A stretch of 64,000 nt of DNA from Oscillibacter sp. (GTDB lineage: Bacteria > Bacillota > Clostridia > Oscillospirales > Oscillospiraceae). A program made the translations under genes and the position numbers. The notes beneath the pieces are model-generated. The model had not been told where the DNA came from, searched no databases, and saw only the letters and a program-made list of their open reading frames with translations. Where the stretch lies: the NCBI GenBank assembly GCA_022652655.1, contig JALCRQ010000001.1, positions 62,001-126,000 of the forward strand. The letters are read 5' to 3'. The first letter of the stretch is position 1. Every line of letters begins with the position of its first letter. Positions 9,468 to 18,103 of the stretch are shown here, one piece after another.

Positions 9468-10496
9468 ATGAAAAGACTGGCTGCATGGCTCCTGAGCGCC
9501 GCGCTTTGCACGGCCTTGCTGACCGGCTGCGGCGGATCGGGCGCCCAGAGTGCCGCCTCCGGTTCCGGCGCCATCGAGATCGAGGCGCAGACCTGGAAGC
9601 TGACCTACTCCGCCGACAAGGATTCCACCGGCGCCAGAGCGGCGGAGAAATTTGCGCAGCTGATCGCCGAGCGAACCAACGGAGCGATTCAGGTGGAGTG
9701 CCATCCGGCGGACGAGCTGACCGGCGGAGACACGGAAAAGGGAATCCACGCCGTCATGGACGGCCAGATCTCCCTTTCACTTTACTCCAGCCCGGAGTAT
9801 ACCAAGCTGGATCCCCGCTTCGGCGTTGTTTCGCTGCCCTTCCTCTTTGACTCCGCCGAGGATGCGGATGCCAAGCTGGAGGGCAAGGGCGGAGACGCGC
9901 TGCGGTCCGTGCTGGAGGAGTACGGCCTTCGCTGTATGGGAATCGGGGAGAACGGCTTCCGCCTGCCCACCAACAGCCGCCGCGCCATCACCTCGCCGGA
10001 GGATCTGCAGGGCCTGAAAATCCGGACGGCGGATTCGGATGTGCTGCAGCACGCCTACCAGTACTGGGGCGCGGAGACGACCTCCGCCGCGTGGCCCATG
10101 GTGTATACGGCGCTGCAGACCGGCAAGCTGGACGGGCAGGAAAACCCGCTGACCATCGCCGACGCCGCGTCCATTCAGCAGACGCAGAAATACGTCACCA
10201 AGTGGAACGCCTCCTACGACTGCCTCTTTCTGTGTATGAACCAGAAGCTGTACGACTCCCTGTCGCCGGAGGTTCAGAAGATTGCGGATCAGTGCGGCGC
10301 CGAGGCGGCGGAGTACCAGCGGGGGATCAACCGGGAGAGCGAGGAGGAGATCCTCAAAAAGTGGAGCGGGCAGATGACGGTTACGGAGCTGACGGAGGAG
10401 TCCGCCCAGGCCTTCAAAAAAGCCGCCGAGCCCTGCTGGAACGAGTTCCGGAACAATGTGTCGCCGGAGCTGCTGGAGACCTTTGAAAACGCCTGA
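9468..10496 (+). CDS. TRAP transporter substrate-binding protein (DctP family)
   Basis: Extracytoplasmic solute receptor of the TRAP type, which usually captures C4-dicarboxylates or related organic acids. The start is the ATG at 9468 after GGGAGGGAAGG; an upstream in-frame ATG at 9447 lacks a ribosome site. The N-terminus is a lipoprotein signal with lipobox LLTGCG. DctP markers are KFAQLIAERTNGAIQVECHPADEL and the pocket region LKIRTADSDVLQHAYQYWGAETTSAAWPMVYTAL. The DctQ and DctM membrane subunits that normally flank dctP are absent. A promoter precedes it and a strong terminator follows, so it is transcribed alone. Confidence 0.92.
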   Translation: MKRLAAWLLSAALCTALLTGCGGSGAQSAASGSGAIEIEAQTWKLTYSADKDSTGARAAEKFAQLIAERTNGAIQVECHPADELTGGDTEKGIHAVMDGQISLSLYSSPEYTKLDPRFGVVSLPFLFDSAEDADAKLEGKGGDALRSVLEEYGLRCMGIGENGFRLPTNSRRAITSPEDLQGLKIRTADSDVLQHAYQYWGAETTSAAWPMVYTALQTGKLDGQENPLTIADAASIQQTQKYVTKWNASYDCLFLCMNQKLYDSLSPEVQKIADQCGAEAAEYQRGINRESEEEILKKWSGQMTVTELTEESAQAFKKAAEPCWNEFRNNVSPELLETFENA

Positions 10497-10519
10497 GAGC
10501 CTTTAAAAGCGCACAGCCA

Positions 10520-10551
10520 CACGGCCGCGGGAAACCGCGGCCGTGTTTTTT
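10520..10551 (+). terminator. Intrinsic terminator after the dctP-like gene
   Basis: A perfect 11-bp stem (10520-10530 with 10535-10545) around a GAAA loop, followed by six T. Confidence 0.92.
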
Positions 10552-10566
10552 GCCGGGGGAGGGGGT

Positions 10567-10596
10567 CTTGCGTCCCGCCCGGCCGGCGGCTATAAT
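10567..10596 (+). promoter_or_regulatory. Promoter for gluQ
   Basis: TTGCGT (10567-10572) and a consensus TATAAT (10591-10596), spacer 18 bp. Confidence 0.65.
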
Positions 10597-10641
10597 GGCC
10601 GTATGAAAATGGGGGAGAAAAAACAGACCGGGAGGTGCGAC

Positions 10642-11586
10642 ATGGAGATCGGACGGTTTGCCCCTTCGCCCAGCGGGCGGCTGCACCTGGGCAATCTGCT
10701 GTGCGCCCTGCTGGCCTGGCTCAGCGCCAAAAGCGCCGGCGGGCGGCTGATTCTGCGGGTGGAGGACCTGGATACGGGCCGCTGCCGCAGGGCGTGCGCC
10801 GATCAGATGGAGGACGACCTCCGGTGGCTGGGCCTTTTCTGGGACGAGGGGGGCGCGGACGGCGGCCCCTGCGCGCCGTACTACCAGAGCCTTCGCACCC
10901 GGCTGTACCGCGACGCGCTGGAGCGGCTGGAGGCCCTGGGTCTGGTTTATCCCTGCTTCTGCACCCGCTCCCAGCTTCACGCTGCCAGCGCGCCCCACAG
11001 GGAGGACGGCACGGCGGTCTACCCGGGTACCTGCGCCGCACTTTCGCCCCGGGAGACGGCGGAAAAGCTGCGCCGGGCCCTCCGGCCGCCTGCGCTGCGA
11101 CTCCGGGTGCCCCGGGAGACGGTGGAGTTTACCGACGGCCATCTGGGGCCCTACCGGGAGGATCTGGCGGCGTCCTGCGGGGACTTCCTGCTGCGCCGGT
11201 CAGACGGCCTGTACGCCTACCAGCTGGCCGTGGTGGCGGATGACGCGGCCATGGGCGTCACCCAGGTGGTGCGGGGCGCGGACCTGCTGTCATCTACGCC
11301 GCGCCAGCTGCTGCTCTACCGGCTTTTGAATCTGATGCCGCCCCGGTTTTATCACTTCCCGCTGCTGCTGGACGAGGCGGGCCGCCGTCTTTCCAAGCGG
11401 GACGGAGCCCTGGGCCTGGAGACGCTGCGCCGCCGGCTTCCCCCGGAGGAGATTGTGGGAAGGCTGGCATTCTTGGCCGGACTGAATCCCGGGGCGGGGC
11501 CCCGCACGCCGGAGAGCCTGCTGGCGGATTTCGCGTGGGAGAAGGTGCCCAAGGAGGAACTCCGTCTGCCGGAGGGGCTTTTTTGA
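10642..11586 (+). CDS. gluQ: Glutamyl-Q tRNA(Asp) synthetase
   Basis: A truncated GluRS paralogue that attaches glutamate to the queuosine at position 34 of tRNA(Asp). The ATG at 10642 follows GGGAGGTG; the frame extends upstream from a GTG, but that start would lie in the preceding terminator. At 314 aa it keeps the catalytic domain: FAPSPSGRLHLGNL (HIGH-like), a KMSKS-like RRLSKRDGA, and the zinc-site pattern YPCFCTR followed about 20 residues later by Tyr-x3-Cys, which distinguishes GluQ-RS. It lacks the anticodon-binding domain of GluRS. The name follows from length and zinc motif. Confidence 0.9.
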   Translation: MEIGRFAPSPSGRLHLGNLLCALLAWLSAKSAGGRLILRVEDLDTGRCRRACADQMEDDLRWLGLFWDEGGADGGPCAPYYQSLRTRLYRDALERLEALGLVYPCFCTRSQLHAASAPHREDGTAVYPGTCAALSPRETAEKLRRALRPPALRLRVPRETVEFTDGHLGPYREDLAASCGDFLLRRSDGLYAYQLAVVADDAAMGVTQVVRGADLLSSTPRQLLLYRLLNLMPPRFYHFPLLLDEAGRRLSKRDGALGLETLRRRLPPEEIVGRLAFLAGLNPGAGPRTPESLLADFAWEKVPKEELRLPEGLF

Positions 11587-11627
11587 CGGCGGCTCTTTTG
11601 GCGCGGGCGCCTTTGATGGGACAGACA

Positions 11628-11668
11628 AAAATCAGCGTCTCCGCTTTTGCACGGAGACGCTGATTTTC
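11628..11668. terminator. Bidirectional terminator between gluQ and the degV-like gene
   Basis: The arms TCAGCGTCTCCG and CGGAGACGCTGA are flanked by A- and T-runs on both sides, serving the two convergent genes. Confidence 0.9.
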
Positions 11669-11711
11669 TGTTTTGAAAGAAATTTGGAAAGGGATCAGCC
11701 CTGCCGAAAGC

Positions 11712-12602
11712 TCAGCGGTGGGTGCCGTAATGGCACACAAACAGCATGTCCGGCCCGCAGTGGGCGCCGATAATGGGCGAGAGGGGGATCAGCAGAACCT
11801 CTGTTCCGGCGGGAGACGCCTCCCGCACCAGCTCCGCCAGCTGTTCGCCCGCCTCCGGCGCACCGGCATGGCCCACAAACACCGCCTTCGCCGCGTCACC
11901 GAAATTCAGCGCCGCCTTGTAGGAGCGGATCAGATTCTGCATGGCGGCCTTCTGCCCCCGGGCCTTCTCCGTCACCTTGAGACTGCCGTCGTCGGCAATG
12001 ACCAGAATCGGCTTGATCTGCAGCTTGCCGCCCAAAAACGCCAGGGCCGGCGAGACGCGGCCGCCCCGCTTGAGAAAGTCCAGATCGCCCACGGTAAACC
12101 AGTGGCACACCTGCAGGGCGTGGGCCTCCAGCCAGCGGGCGTTCTCCTCAAGGCTCATGCCGGCCTCCCGGTTCAGCGCCGCCTGGAAGGCCACCAGGCC
12201 CTCTCCGCCGCTGGCGCTGAGGGAGTCCATGCAGCGCAGCGTCCGCTGGGGATACCGCTCGCCCAGTTCCTGTGCCACCGCCTGCAGATTCTGCCAGGTG
12301 GAGGACATTCCGGAGGAGAAGCAGCAGTACAGAATGTCCTGTCCCGCCTCCAGCACCGGAGAAAAGACGCTCTCGTAGACGAAGGGCGTGATCTGCGAGG
12401 TGGAGACAGACGCGCCGGCCCGCAGCGCCTCGTAAAACCGGGCGCACACGGCCTCCCGCTGGGGATCCTCCGGGCGGAAGGTGCCGGTCTGGCTGTTGAG
12501 AAGATAGTCCATGGGCACGCCCCGGATATCATATCTGGCGCACAGATCGGCCGTAATATCCGCGCCGGCGTCGGTGAAGATTACATAGTGATGGTCATTC
12601 AT
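11712..12602 (-). CDS. DegV family fatty-acid-binding protein (FakB-like)
   Basis: A 296-aa DegV-fold protein. In characterised Firmicutes such proteins (FakB) bind a fatty acid and present it to the kinase FakA. The ATG at 12602 follows GGAGG (12613-12617). Features are FTDAGADI at the N-terminus, the fatty-acid-pocket region GASVSTSQITP with the conserved T-S-Q, and CCFSSGMSSTWQN. A fakA-like kinase occurs in this window at 26818-28506, so a functional pair is plausible but inferred. Isolated and convergent with gluQ. Confidence 0.88.
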   Translation of the reverse strand: MNDHHYVIFTDAGADITADLCARYDIRGVPMDYLLNSQTGTFRPEDPQREAVCARFYEALRAGASVSTSQITPFVYESVFSPVLEAGQDILYCCFSSGMSSTWQNLQAVAQELGERYPQRTLRCMDSLSASGGEGLVAFQAALNREAGMSLEENARWLEAHALQVCHWFTVGDLDFLKRGGRVSPALAFLGGKLQIKPILVIADDGSLKVTEKARGQKAAMQNLIRSYKAALNFGDAAKAVFVGHAGAPEAGEQLAELVREASPAGTEVLLIPLSPIIGAHCGPDMLFVCHYGTHR

Positions 12603-12772
12603 GTTTTCCGTCCTCCCTGGATCACTGCGCGGCTCAAAACCGGGCCCGCGCAAAAATTGCTCTCCTTGTAAAATACCATAGAAAAGGCCGGGAGTAAACC
12701 TAAATCTTGTCAAAGGGGAGCAGAGCGACCGGAATTTCTCTTTGCGGATAGGGAATTTGACGAAAGCTGAAC

Positions 12773-12807
12773 AAAAAAAGCGCGTCCGTTATCGGACGTG
12801 CTTTTTT
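12773..12807. terminator. Bidirectional terminator overlapping the 3' end of bioY
   Basis: The arms around 12781-12788 and 12793-12800 are flanked by an A-run and a T-run. The bioY stop codon (12789-12791) lies in the loop. Confidence 0.85.
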
Positions 12808-13346
12808 AGAACCCGGGTAAAGAACAGAGCCAGAGCAATTTTGGCAAAATCCGGAAGAATAAAGGGGAACACGCACCAGCCCAGCGCGGTCCAGATGCCG
12901 ATGGGGCCGGAGGCGCGGGCATAGACATACTGGAACCACACCGTGCCGAAGGCATAGCAGACCGCCAGCCCCAGCACCATCCCCAGCGCCTGAGTCCAGA
13001 CCCGGGTGCCCAGGAGGGCCGTGACGCCCCAGTAGAGCAGCGCCGAGAGGAGAAATCCCAGAATATAGCCGCCGGTGGAGCCCAGGAGAATCCCAACGCC
13101 GCCGGTAAAACCGGCAAAGACGGGCAGCCCTGCCGCGCCCAGGAGGATATAGACCAGAACGGAGAGCGTTCCCCGTTTCCCCCCCAGCAGTCCCACCGCC
13201 GTAAAAACGGCAAACGTCTGCATGGTGAACGGCACCGCCGCAGGGATGGAGATCCAGGCGCACACCGCAATCAATACGGCAAAAAGCGCCGTGTAGGTAA
13301 GGTCGGCCGTCTTAAGCCGCCCTTTGGAAGCTTTGGCTGTTTCCAT
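12789..13346 (-). CDS. bioY: Biotin transporter BioY (ECF S component)
   Basis: Membrane S-component that binds biotin and works with the shared ECF energy-coupling module, which is not in this window. The ATG at 13346 follows a GGAAAGGAAGG ribosome site. The 185-aa protein has about six hydrophobic helices and BioY markers AVPFTMQTFAVFTAVGLLGGKRG and GGVGILLGSTGGYILGF. Its promoter overlaps a BirA-type operator (13420-13450), so it is probably repressed when biotin is plentiful. No biotin synthesis genes are adjacent, suggesting import. Confidence 0.95.
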   Translation of the reverse strand: METAKASKGRLKTADLTYTALFAVLIAVCAWISIPAAVPFTMQTFAVFTAVGLLGGKRGTLSVLVYILLGAAGLPVFAGFTGGVGILLGSTGGYILGFLLSALLYWGVTALLGTRVWTQALGMVLGLAVCYAFGTVWFQYVYARASGPIGIWTALGWCVFPFILPDFAKIALALFFTRVLKKHVR

Positions 13347-13394
13347 GTGAAGGTCCTTCCTTTCCGCCGCGTTCCGCGGATTAAAACCTCCGCA

Positions 13395-13424
13395 AGTATA
13401 GCACTCCTCAGTCAAAGATGTCAA
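13395..13424 (-). promoter_or_regulatory. bioY promoter
   Basis: On the minus strand, TTGACA (13419-13424) and TATACT (13395-13400) have an 18-bp spacer. The -35 hexamer lies inside the BirA-type operator. Confidence 0.85.
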
Positions 13425-13450
13425 CCAATTATTAGAAATAGGTTAACAAC
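13420..13450 (-). promoter_or_regulatory. BirA (biotin repressor) operator
   Basis: An inverted repeat reading GTTGTTAACC, 14 bases, GGTTGAC on the minus strand (13441-13450 and 13420-13426). This matches the known bacterial biotin operator architecture TTGTTAACC-N14/15-GGTTAACAA. It covers the -35 box of bioY. Confidence 0.9.
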
Positions 13451-13487
13451 ATGGGCGGGCAGAAGGGCGGCCCCGCCGCCCCGTTCC

Positions 13488-14057
13488 TCACAGCTCCGTA
13501 TGTGTGCACAGCTCCCGCACCTTGGCCTGAATGGATTTGAGATCCACAAAGGTCTCCGGCCGCTTTCCCACGTCCCGCAGCAGCGCCGCCGGATGGTAGA
13601 TGGCGGTCATCTGCACGCCGCCGCGTTCAAACCACTGTCCGTGCTCCGCCGTGATGCGGAAATCCTCCCGGATGATCTCCTTGGCGGCAATACGGCCCAG
13701 GCATACGATGACTTTGGGACGCAGCAGCCCCGCCTGGCGGCGCAGCCAGCCCATGCAGGCCTCCTGCTCCTCGTTCAGGGGATCCCGGTTCCGGGGCGGA
13801 CGGCATTTGACGGCGTTGGCGATGTAGACCTTTGTGCGGTCCAGGCCGATCATAGCCAGCATATCGTCCAGAAGTTGGCCCGCCCGGCCCACAAAGGGGA
13901 TGCCCTGCTCGTCCTCGTGCTGGCCCGGGCCCTCGCCGATGAGGAGAATTTCGGCATCGGCGGCTCCGTCGCCGAACACCACATTGGTGCGGGTCTGGCA
14001 CAGCGCGCAGCCGCGGCAGGCCAGACATTCACTTTTGAGACTCTCCCAGGTATCCAT
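13488..14057 (-). CDS. Family 4 (type IV) uracil-DNA glycosylase
   Basis: Excises uracil from DNA to start base-excision repair. The 189-aa protein has the Fe-S cysteines of family 4 enzymes (CRGCALC near the N-terminus, Cys in VKCRPPRNRDP, and Cys in the VCLGRIA region), the active-site motif GEGPGQHEDEQGIPFVGRAGQLLD, and the C-terminal YHPAALLRD. It starts at ATG 14057 and is divergent from the membrane-protein gene at 14152. Confidence 0.93.
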   Translation of the reverse strand: MDTWESLKSECLACRGCALCQTRTNVVFGDGAADAEILLIGEGPGQHEDEQGIPFVGRAGQLLDDMLAMIGLDRTKVYIANAVKCRPPRNRDPLNEEQEACMGWLRRQAGLLRPKVIVCLGRIAAKEIIREDFRITAEHGQWFERGGVQMTAIYHPAALLRDVGKRPETFVDLKSIQAKVRELCTHTEL

Positions 14058-14151
14058 GGCGGTTTGCCTCCTGCAATTTTGATTTTCAGCGCGCTTCCGC
14101 CGCGGCGCATGTTTTTCCGTTCCGGCGGAAAAACTGAGAGGACAAGGGGGA

Positions 14152-14697
14152 GTGGGCGTGGCGCGGTGGATTTGGATTTTTTACTTTTACAGCTTTGGGG
14201 GCTATCTGCTGGAAAAGGGGTTCGCCCGGGTCACCCGGGCGGCCAATCAGTCCCGCAAGTGCCTCCTGTTTCTGCCGCTGTGTCCGGTATACGGGCTGGC
14301 GCTGGCGGCGGTGCTGGCACTTCCCGCGCCGCTGACCCGCTGGCCGGTTCTGCCGTTTGCCGCGGCGGCGGTGACCACCGGCGTGGAATACATCTATCAC
14401 TGGGGCTGCGAGACGTTTCTGGGCGTCCGTTTCTGGGACTATTCCGGCACGTGGGGCAGCTTCCAGGGACGGGTCTGCCTGCCCTTTACACTGGCCTGGG
14501 GGCTTTTGACCGCCGCCGCGGTGGGGCTTTTTCAGCCGCTGCTGGAGCGGCTCATTCCCCTGATTCCCCCGTGGGCGGCGCTGGCGGCGGTGCTGGCGCT
14601 CACCGCCGACGCGGTGTGTACCGTGCGCTATCTGGCCGTCACCCACAATCCGGCGAATCTGAGCCCTGCCAGACTGCGGCTCCGGGAGGGCCGCTAA
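14152..14697 (+). CDS. ABC_trans_CmpB-like putative ABC transporter permease
   Basis: A 181-aa integral membrane protein with about four hydrophobic segments. It resembles the Firmicutes family annotated 'putative ABC transporter permease' (CmpB/type IV). Family-like patterns are FYFYSFGGYLLEKGF near the N-terminus and RFWDYSGTWGSFQGRVCLPFTLAWG. Translation starts with a GTG at 14152 or 14158 after ACAAGGGGG; the second has better spacing. No ATPase partner is nearby and function is unknown. Its stop abuts the broken hydrolase on the other strand. Confidence 0.75.
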   Translation: MGVARWIWIFYFYSFGGYLLEKGFARVTRAANQSRKCLLFLPLCPVYGLALAAVLALPAPLTRWPVLPFAAAAVTTGVEYIYHWGCETFLGVRFWDYSGTWGSFQGRVCLPFTLAWGLLTAAAVGLFQPLLERLIPLIPPWAALAAVLALTADAVCTVRYLAVTHNPANLSPARLRLREGR

Positions 14698-14933
14698 TCC
14701 GCCGCCGGAGCGCCGGGGGCCAGGGACAGGCCGTGGCCGATGTGGTCGTTGCCGGTCACGGCAAAGCCCCGCTCCGTCAAAAAGGCGGCCAGAGGCTGAT
14801 AGCGGGCTGCGTATTCGCTGACGCCGTGGGCGATCTGCACCACGGCCCGGGGCGCGCCCTCCGGCAGCCACTCCACGGTGTGGAGCGGCGTCTTGCCGTC
14901 CCGGGAGGGAAAAGAGTATTCGTTTGTGATCAT
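14694..14933 (-). pseudogene. Truncated alpha/beta hydrolase (monoacylglycerol-lipase-like), N-terminal fragment
   Basis: The 79 residues match the N-terminus of serine aminopeptidase S33/lysophospholipase-type hydrolases (VVQIAHGVSEYAARYQPLAAFLTERGFAVTGNDHIGHG) and then stop. The catalytic Ser elbow (G-x-S-x-G) and the His/Asp residues of a roughly 270-310-aa enzyme are missing. The stop overlaps the tail of the convergent membrane-protein gene, which suggests a deletion joined the two. Probably non-functional. Confidence 0.8.
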
Positions 14934-14986
14934 GGGCCCCTCCTTCGTGCTCCCTCCCGACAGCTTTTCGCCGGGGGAGGAGCGTC

Positions 14987-15015
14987 TTGCGGGATGAAAA
15001 AAACTCTGCTATACT
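14987..15015 (+). promoter_or_regulatory. glpK promoter
   Basis: TTGCGG (14987-14992) and TATACT (15010-15015) with a 17-bp spacer, 90 bp before the glpK ATG. An imperfect dyad (about 15051-15070) lies in the leader. Confidence 0.7.
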
Positions 15016-15105
15016 CATCGTAAAATGACCTGTGCAGCCCGGCAGAGTTCTGCGATATCATGTGTATCATATCACTGCACCGGGAAAAAAGACAGGGGGA
15101 GTTTC

Positions 15106-16614
15106 ATGGAAACCTATGTTGCGGCACTGGATCAGGGGACCACTACGTCCCGGGCCATTCTCTTTAACCGGGCGGGGGAGATCGTCTCCCGGGCCCAGTA
15201 TCCCTTCCGCCAGATCTACCCCCGGCCCGGCTGGGTGGAGCACGATCCCATGGAGCTTCTGGCCATGGAGCGCCGCGCCCTGTCGGAGGCCGTGAACAGC
15301 GCCCATATTGATCCCAAGTGCCTGGTGGCCGTGGGCATTACCAATCAGCGGGAGACCACCATCCTGTGGGACCGGCGCACCGGGGAGCCGGTGTGCAACG
15401 CCATCGTCTGGCAGTGCCGCCGGACGGCGCCGCTGTGCGACCGGCTGAAGGCGCAGGGCGCGGGGGAACTGGTGACGGAGAAGACCGGCCTGCTTATCGA
15501 CGCCTATTTTTCCGGCACCAAGCTGCGGTGGATGCTGGACAATGTGCCCGGGGCCCGGGCCCGTGCGGAGGCGGGAGAGCTGGCTGCCGGCACCGTGGAT
15601 TCGTGGCTGATCTGGAACCTGACAGGCGGAGCGGCCCATGTGACGGATTACTCCAACGCCTCCCGCACCATGCTTTTCAACATCCACACGCTGGCGTGGG
15701 ACGAAGAATTATGTAAACTTCTGGATATTCCTATGTGCCTTCTGCCGGAGCCGGTGCCCTCCTGCGCCGAGTACGGGCGGATTGCGCCGGGGCAGCCCGG
15801 CCTGGAGGATCTGGCGGGGATCCCCATCTGCGGCAGCGCCGGGGATCAGCCGGCGGCGTTGTTCGGACAGGGCTGCTTTGCCCCGGGTCAGGCGAAAAAT
15901 ACTTACGGCACCGGATGCTTCACCCTGATGAACGTGGGGAGCCAGCCGGTGCGCTCCCGGGCGGGACTGGTGACCAGCGTGGCCTGGAGCCTGGGCGGGG
16001 AGACGACCTACGCCCTGGAGGGGAGCGTTTTCAACGCCGGGAGCACCATCCAGTGGCTGCGGGACGAGCTGGGGCTCATCTCCTCGGCGCCGGAGTGCGA
16101 CCGGCTGGCGGAGAGTGTGCCCTCCAGCGGCGGCGTGGTGGTGGTGCCCGCCTTTACGGGGCTGGGCGCGCCCTACTGGGACATGTACGCCCGGGGCACC
16201 ATCGTGGGGCTGACCCGGGGGACGACCAGGGCCCACATCGCCCGGGCGGTGCTGGACGCCATCGCCTTTCAGGTGACGGATCTGGTCAACGCCATGCGGG
16301 CCGACGCGCCCTGCCCCCTTCGGCTGCTGCGGGTGGACGGCGGCGCGTCCGTCAGCGACATTCTGCTGCAGACCCAGGCGGATCTGCTGCGGCTCCCGGT
16401 GGACCGCCCCGTGCAGGTGGAGACCACCGCCTTCGGGGCGGCGGCGCTGGCGGGCCTGTGCGCCGGAGTCTGGAGCGGGCCGGAGGAGCTGGCGGCGCTG
16501 CGCAGAAGCCAGCATGTGTTTCTGCCTCTGCGGGATGAGGCCGCCTGTGAACGGGACTACGCCCGGTGGAAGCGGGCGGTGGCGCGCTCCGCCGGCTGGG
16601 CTGAAGAAGTGTGA
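15106..16614 (+). CDS. glpK: Glycerol kinase
   Basis: Phosphorylates glycerol to sn-glycerol-3-phosphate (FGGY kinase family). The ATG at 15106 follows CAGGGGGAG; the longer upstream frame has no ribosome site. At 502 aa it has the usual length. Motifs include the phosphate loop [44 protein letters not shown] and [12 protein letters not shown]. No glpF or glpD is adjacent. The glycerophosphodiesterase gene about 2 kb downstream could feed the same glycerol-phosphate pool, but it is on the other strand. Confidence 0.97.
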   Translation: METYVAALDQGTTTSRAILFNRAGEIVSRAQYPFRQIYPRPGWVEHDPMELLAMERRALSEAVNSAHIDPKCLVAVGITNQRETTILWDRRTGEPVCNAIVWQCRRTAPLCDRLKAQGAGELVTEKTGLLIDAYFSGTKLRWMLDNVPGARARAEAGELAAGTVDSWLIWNLTGGAAHVTDYSNASRTMLFNIHTLAWDEELCKLLDIPMCLLPEPVPSCAEYGRIAPGQPGLEDLAGIPICGSAGDQPAALFGQGCFAPGQAKNTYGTGCFTLMNVGSQPVRSRAGLVTSVAWSLGGETTYALEGSVFNAGSTIQWLRDELGLISSAPECDRLAESVPSSGGVVVVPAFTGLGAPYWDMYARGTIVGLTRGTTRAHIARAVLDAIAFQVTDLVNAMRADAPCPLRLLRVDGGASVSDILLQTQADLLRLPVDRPVQVETTAFGAAALAGLCAGVWSGPEELAALRRSQHVFLPLRDEAACERDYARWKRAVARSAGWAEEV

Positions 16615-16663
16615 ATGAACCGGGTTGATTGTGCGAACGAACTGTGAATCTTTTAAGAAGAAG

Positions 16664-16692
16664 TTGCGTTTTGAAGCGGCCTGGTGTATACT
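16664..16692 (+). promoter_or_regulatory. Promoter for the zinc-ribbon protein gene
   Basis: TTGCGT (16664-16669) and TATACT (16687-16692), 17-bp spacer. Confidence 0.75.
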
Positions 16693-16762
16693 AAAGTCCA
16701 CAAATTACAGAAAATCAGTGCGGCGCCGCCAGGCGTCCCCCATCGAAAGGAGCTTTTGTATT

Positions 16763-17140
16763 ATGGCGTTTTTTGATGATTTGAGCAAAAAGGCAAAGGA
16801 TGTTGCCGCAGTTGCCGGAGAAAAGGCGCGGGATGCCGCGGAGCTGGCTAAGACCAACATGGCCATCGCCGGAGAGCAGCGCGAGATGGACCGGAATTAC
16901 CGGACCATCGGCGAGTGGTTTGTCACCGAGTATGACGGCGAGATCCCCGAGGCCGTCCGGGACTTGGTGGACGCCGTCAAAGCCTCCAAGGCCAAGGTCG
17001 CGGAGCTGGAGGCCAGCAAGCCCAAGAAGGACGACGGCCCCGAGGCGGTGCCGCAGACCAGCATGAAGAAATGCCCCATCTGCGGCGCGGTTTCCGACAG
17101 CAAGTTCTGCCCGCAGTGCGGCGCACCCATGGGAGACTGA
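16763..17140 (+). CDS. Small zinc-ribbon protein with amphipathic N-terminus
   Basis: A 125-aa protein of unknown function. Residues 1-35 (FFDDLSKKAKDVAAVAGEKA...) look like an amphipathic helix with LEA-like alternation. The middle is charged and helical. The C-terminus is a zinc ribbon CPICGAVSDSKFCPQCG. The ATG at 16763 follows AAAGGAG. Similar small proteins are common in Clostridia, but the role is not known. It has its own promoter and terminator and is monocistronic. Confidence 0.8.
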   Translation: MAFFDDLSKKAKDVAAVAGEKARDAAELAKTNMAIAGEQREMDRNYRTIGEWFVTEYDGEIPEAVRDLVDAVKASKAKVAELEASKPKKDDGPEAVPQTSMKKCPICGAVSDSKFCPQCGAPMGD

Positions 17141-17152
17141 TCGCAATAGAAT

Positions 17153-17191
17153 AAAAAGTCCGGCCGCACAAAATGTGCGGCCGGACTTTTT
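17153..17191. terminator. Bidirectional terminator
   Basis: The stem AAAAAGTCCGGCCGCACA pairs with its complement around an AAAT loop. It serves the zinc-ribbon gene (+) and the membrane-protein operon (-). Confidence 0.93.
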
Positions 17192-17203
17192 GTCTCCTGA
17201 AAT

Positions 17204-18103
17204 TCAGGCCCCGTTTCGGCCCTCCGGCGAGGCTCCGCCGTCGGGATCAGGCGTTTCTTCCCGGGCTTTTTTCAGAAAATCCCTGCTCTCCGGCTTTTTG
17301 CTGGGGACAAAGTTCTGAGCGGCGGTTTTCCTGCGGCCCTTGCTCCGGGCGTAGAAAAATCCGGTGATGGAAAAGACCACGGCGCCCAGGAAGTTGACGA
17401 AAAGATCCTTCATGGTGTCCAGCAGCCCGATGTCCAGATACCCGCCCACGCCCAGGCTTTGGCCGTTCACGGCAGTGTCCGTGATGCCTGTGACGCCAAT
17501 GGCTGTGTTGGCGTGACTGGGGTTGAGGGCCACGGAGTAGATGGCGTGAACCACGGTGTCCTTCTGCATGTCCGTATGGAAGAACTGGTCCATGAAGCAT
17601 TCAAAAAATTCCCACAGGACGCCCACGGTCATGGAAAAGCAGAACGCCACCAGCGCCATAAAGACGGGGGAGAGGTCGAAGGTCAGGCGCGGGTTGTCGT
17701 TGAGAATGACCACCAGGGAGAAGCCCACCGCCGCGCACAGGAAGCCGTTGAGAGTGTGAAGAATGGTGTCCCAGTTGTGGAAGGTTCCGTAAAAGTTGGA
17801 AATCTCGCCCAGAATTTCCGCCGAGAAGATGAAGCACAGGATGGTGATCTCCAGAGCGGGCGGCAACTCAATGCGCAGCCTTACCTGCACCCAGCTGGGA
17901 AGGTAGAGCAGCACCAGCGTCAAAATGCACATGAACGCGCTTTCATAGCTGCGCAGGAAACACTGGCGCACCAGCGTCAGGATTACCAGAGCCCGCAGGA
18001 CCGTAAAGACGATAAAGGAGCTTTTGTGCTCCCGCAGTTCCATTTTAAGCGCAGTTTTAAAGGTTTTCTTCAGCCATTGCTTTTCCCGCTTTGTTTTTTT
18101 CAT
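17204..18103 (-). CDS. Polytopic membrane protein (DUF2238/YjdF-like)
   Basis: A 299-aa membrane protein with several hydrophobic segments. Conserved-looking motifs are NWDTILHTLNGFLCAAVG, GVLWEFFECFMDQFF and GGYLDIGLLDTMKDLFVNFLGA, which resemble DUF2238/YjdF-type proteins where Asp and His cluster in membrane-embedded motifs. The ATG at 18103 follows GGAGG and lies inside the 3' end of the upstream glycerophosphodiesterase gene, so the genes are co-translated. Substrate and function unknown. The C-terminal 40 residues are charged and soluble. Confidence 0.7.
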   Translation of the reverse strand: MKKTKREKQWLKKTFKTALKMELREHKSSFIVFTVLRALVILTLVRQCFLRSYESAFMCILTLVLLYLPSWVQVRLRIELPPALEITILCFIFSAEILGEISNFYGTFHNWDTILHTLNGFLCAAVGFSLVVILNDNPRLTFDLSPVFMALVAFCFSMTVGVLWEFFECFMDQFFHTDMQKDTVVHAIYSVALNPSHANTAIGVTGITDTAVNGQSLGVGGYLDIGLLDTMKDLFVNFLGAVVFSITGFFYARSKGRRKTAAQNFVPSKKPESRDFLKKAREETPDPDGGASPEGRNGA

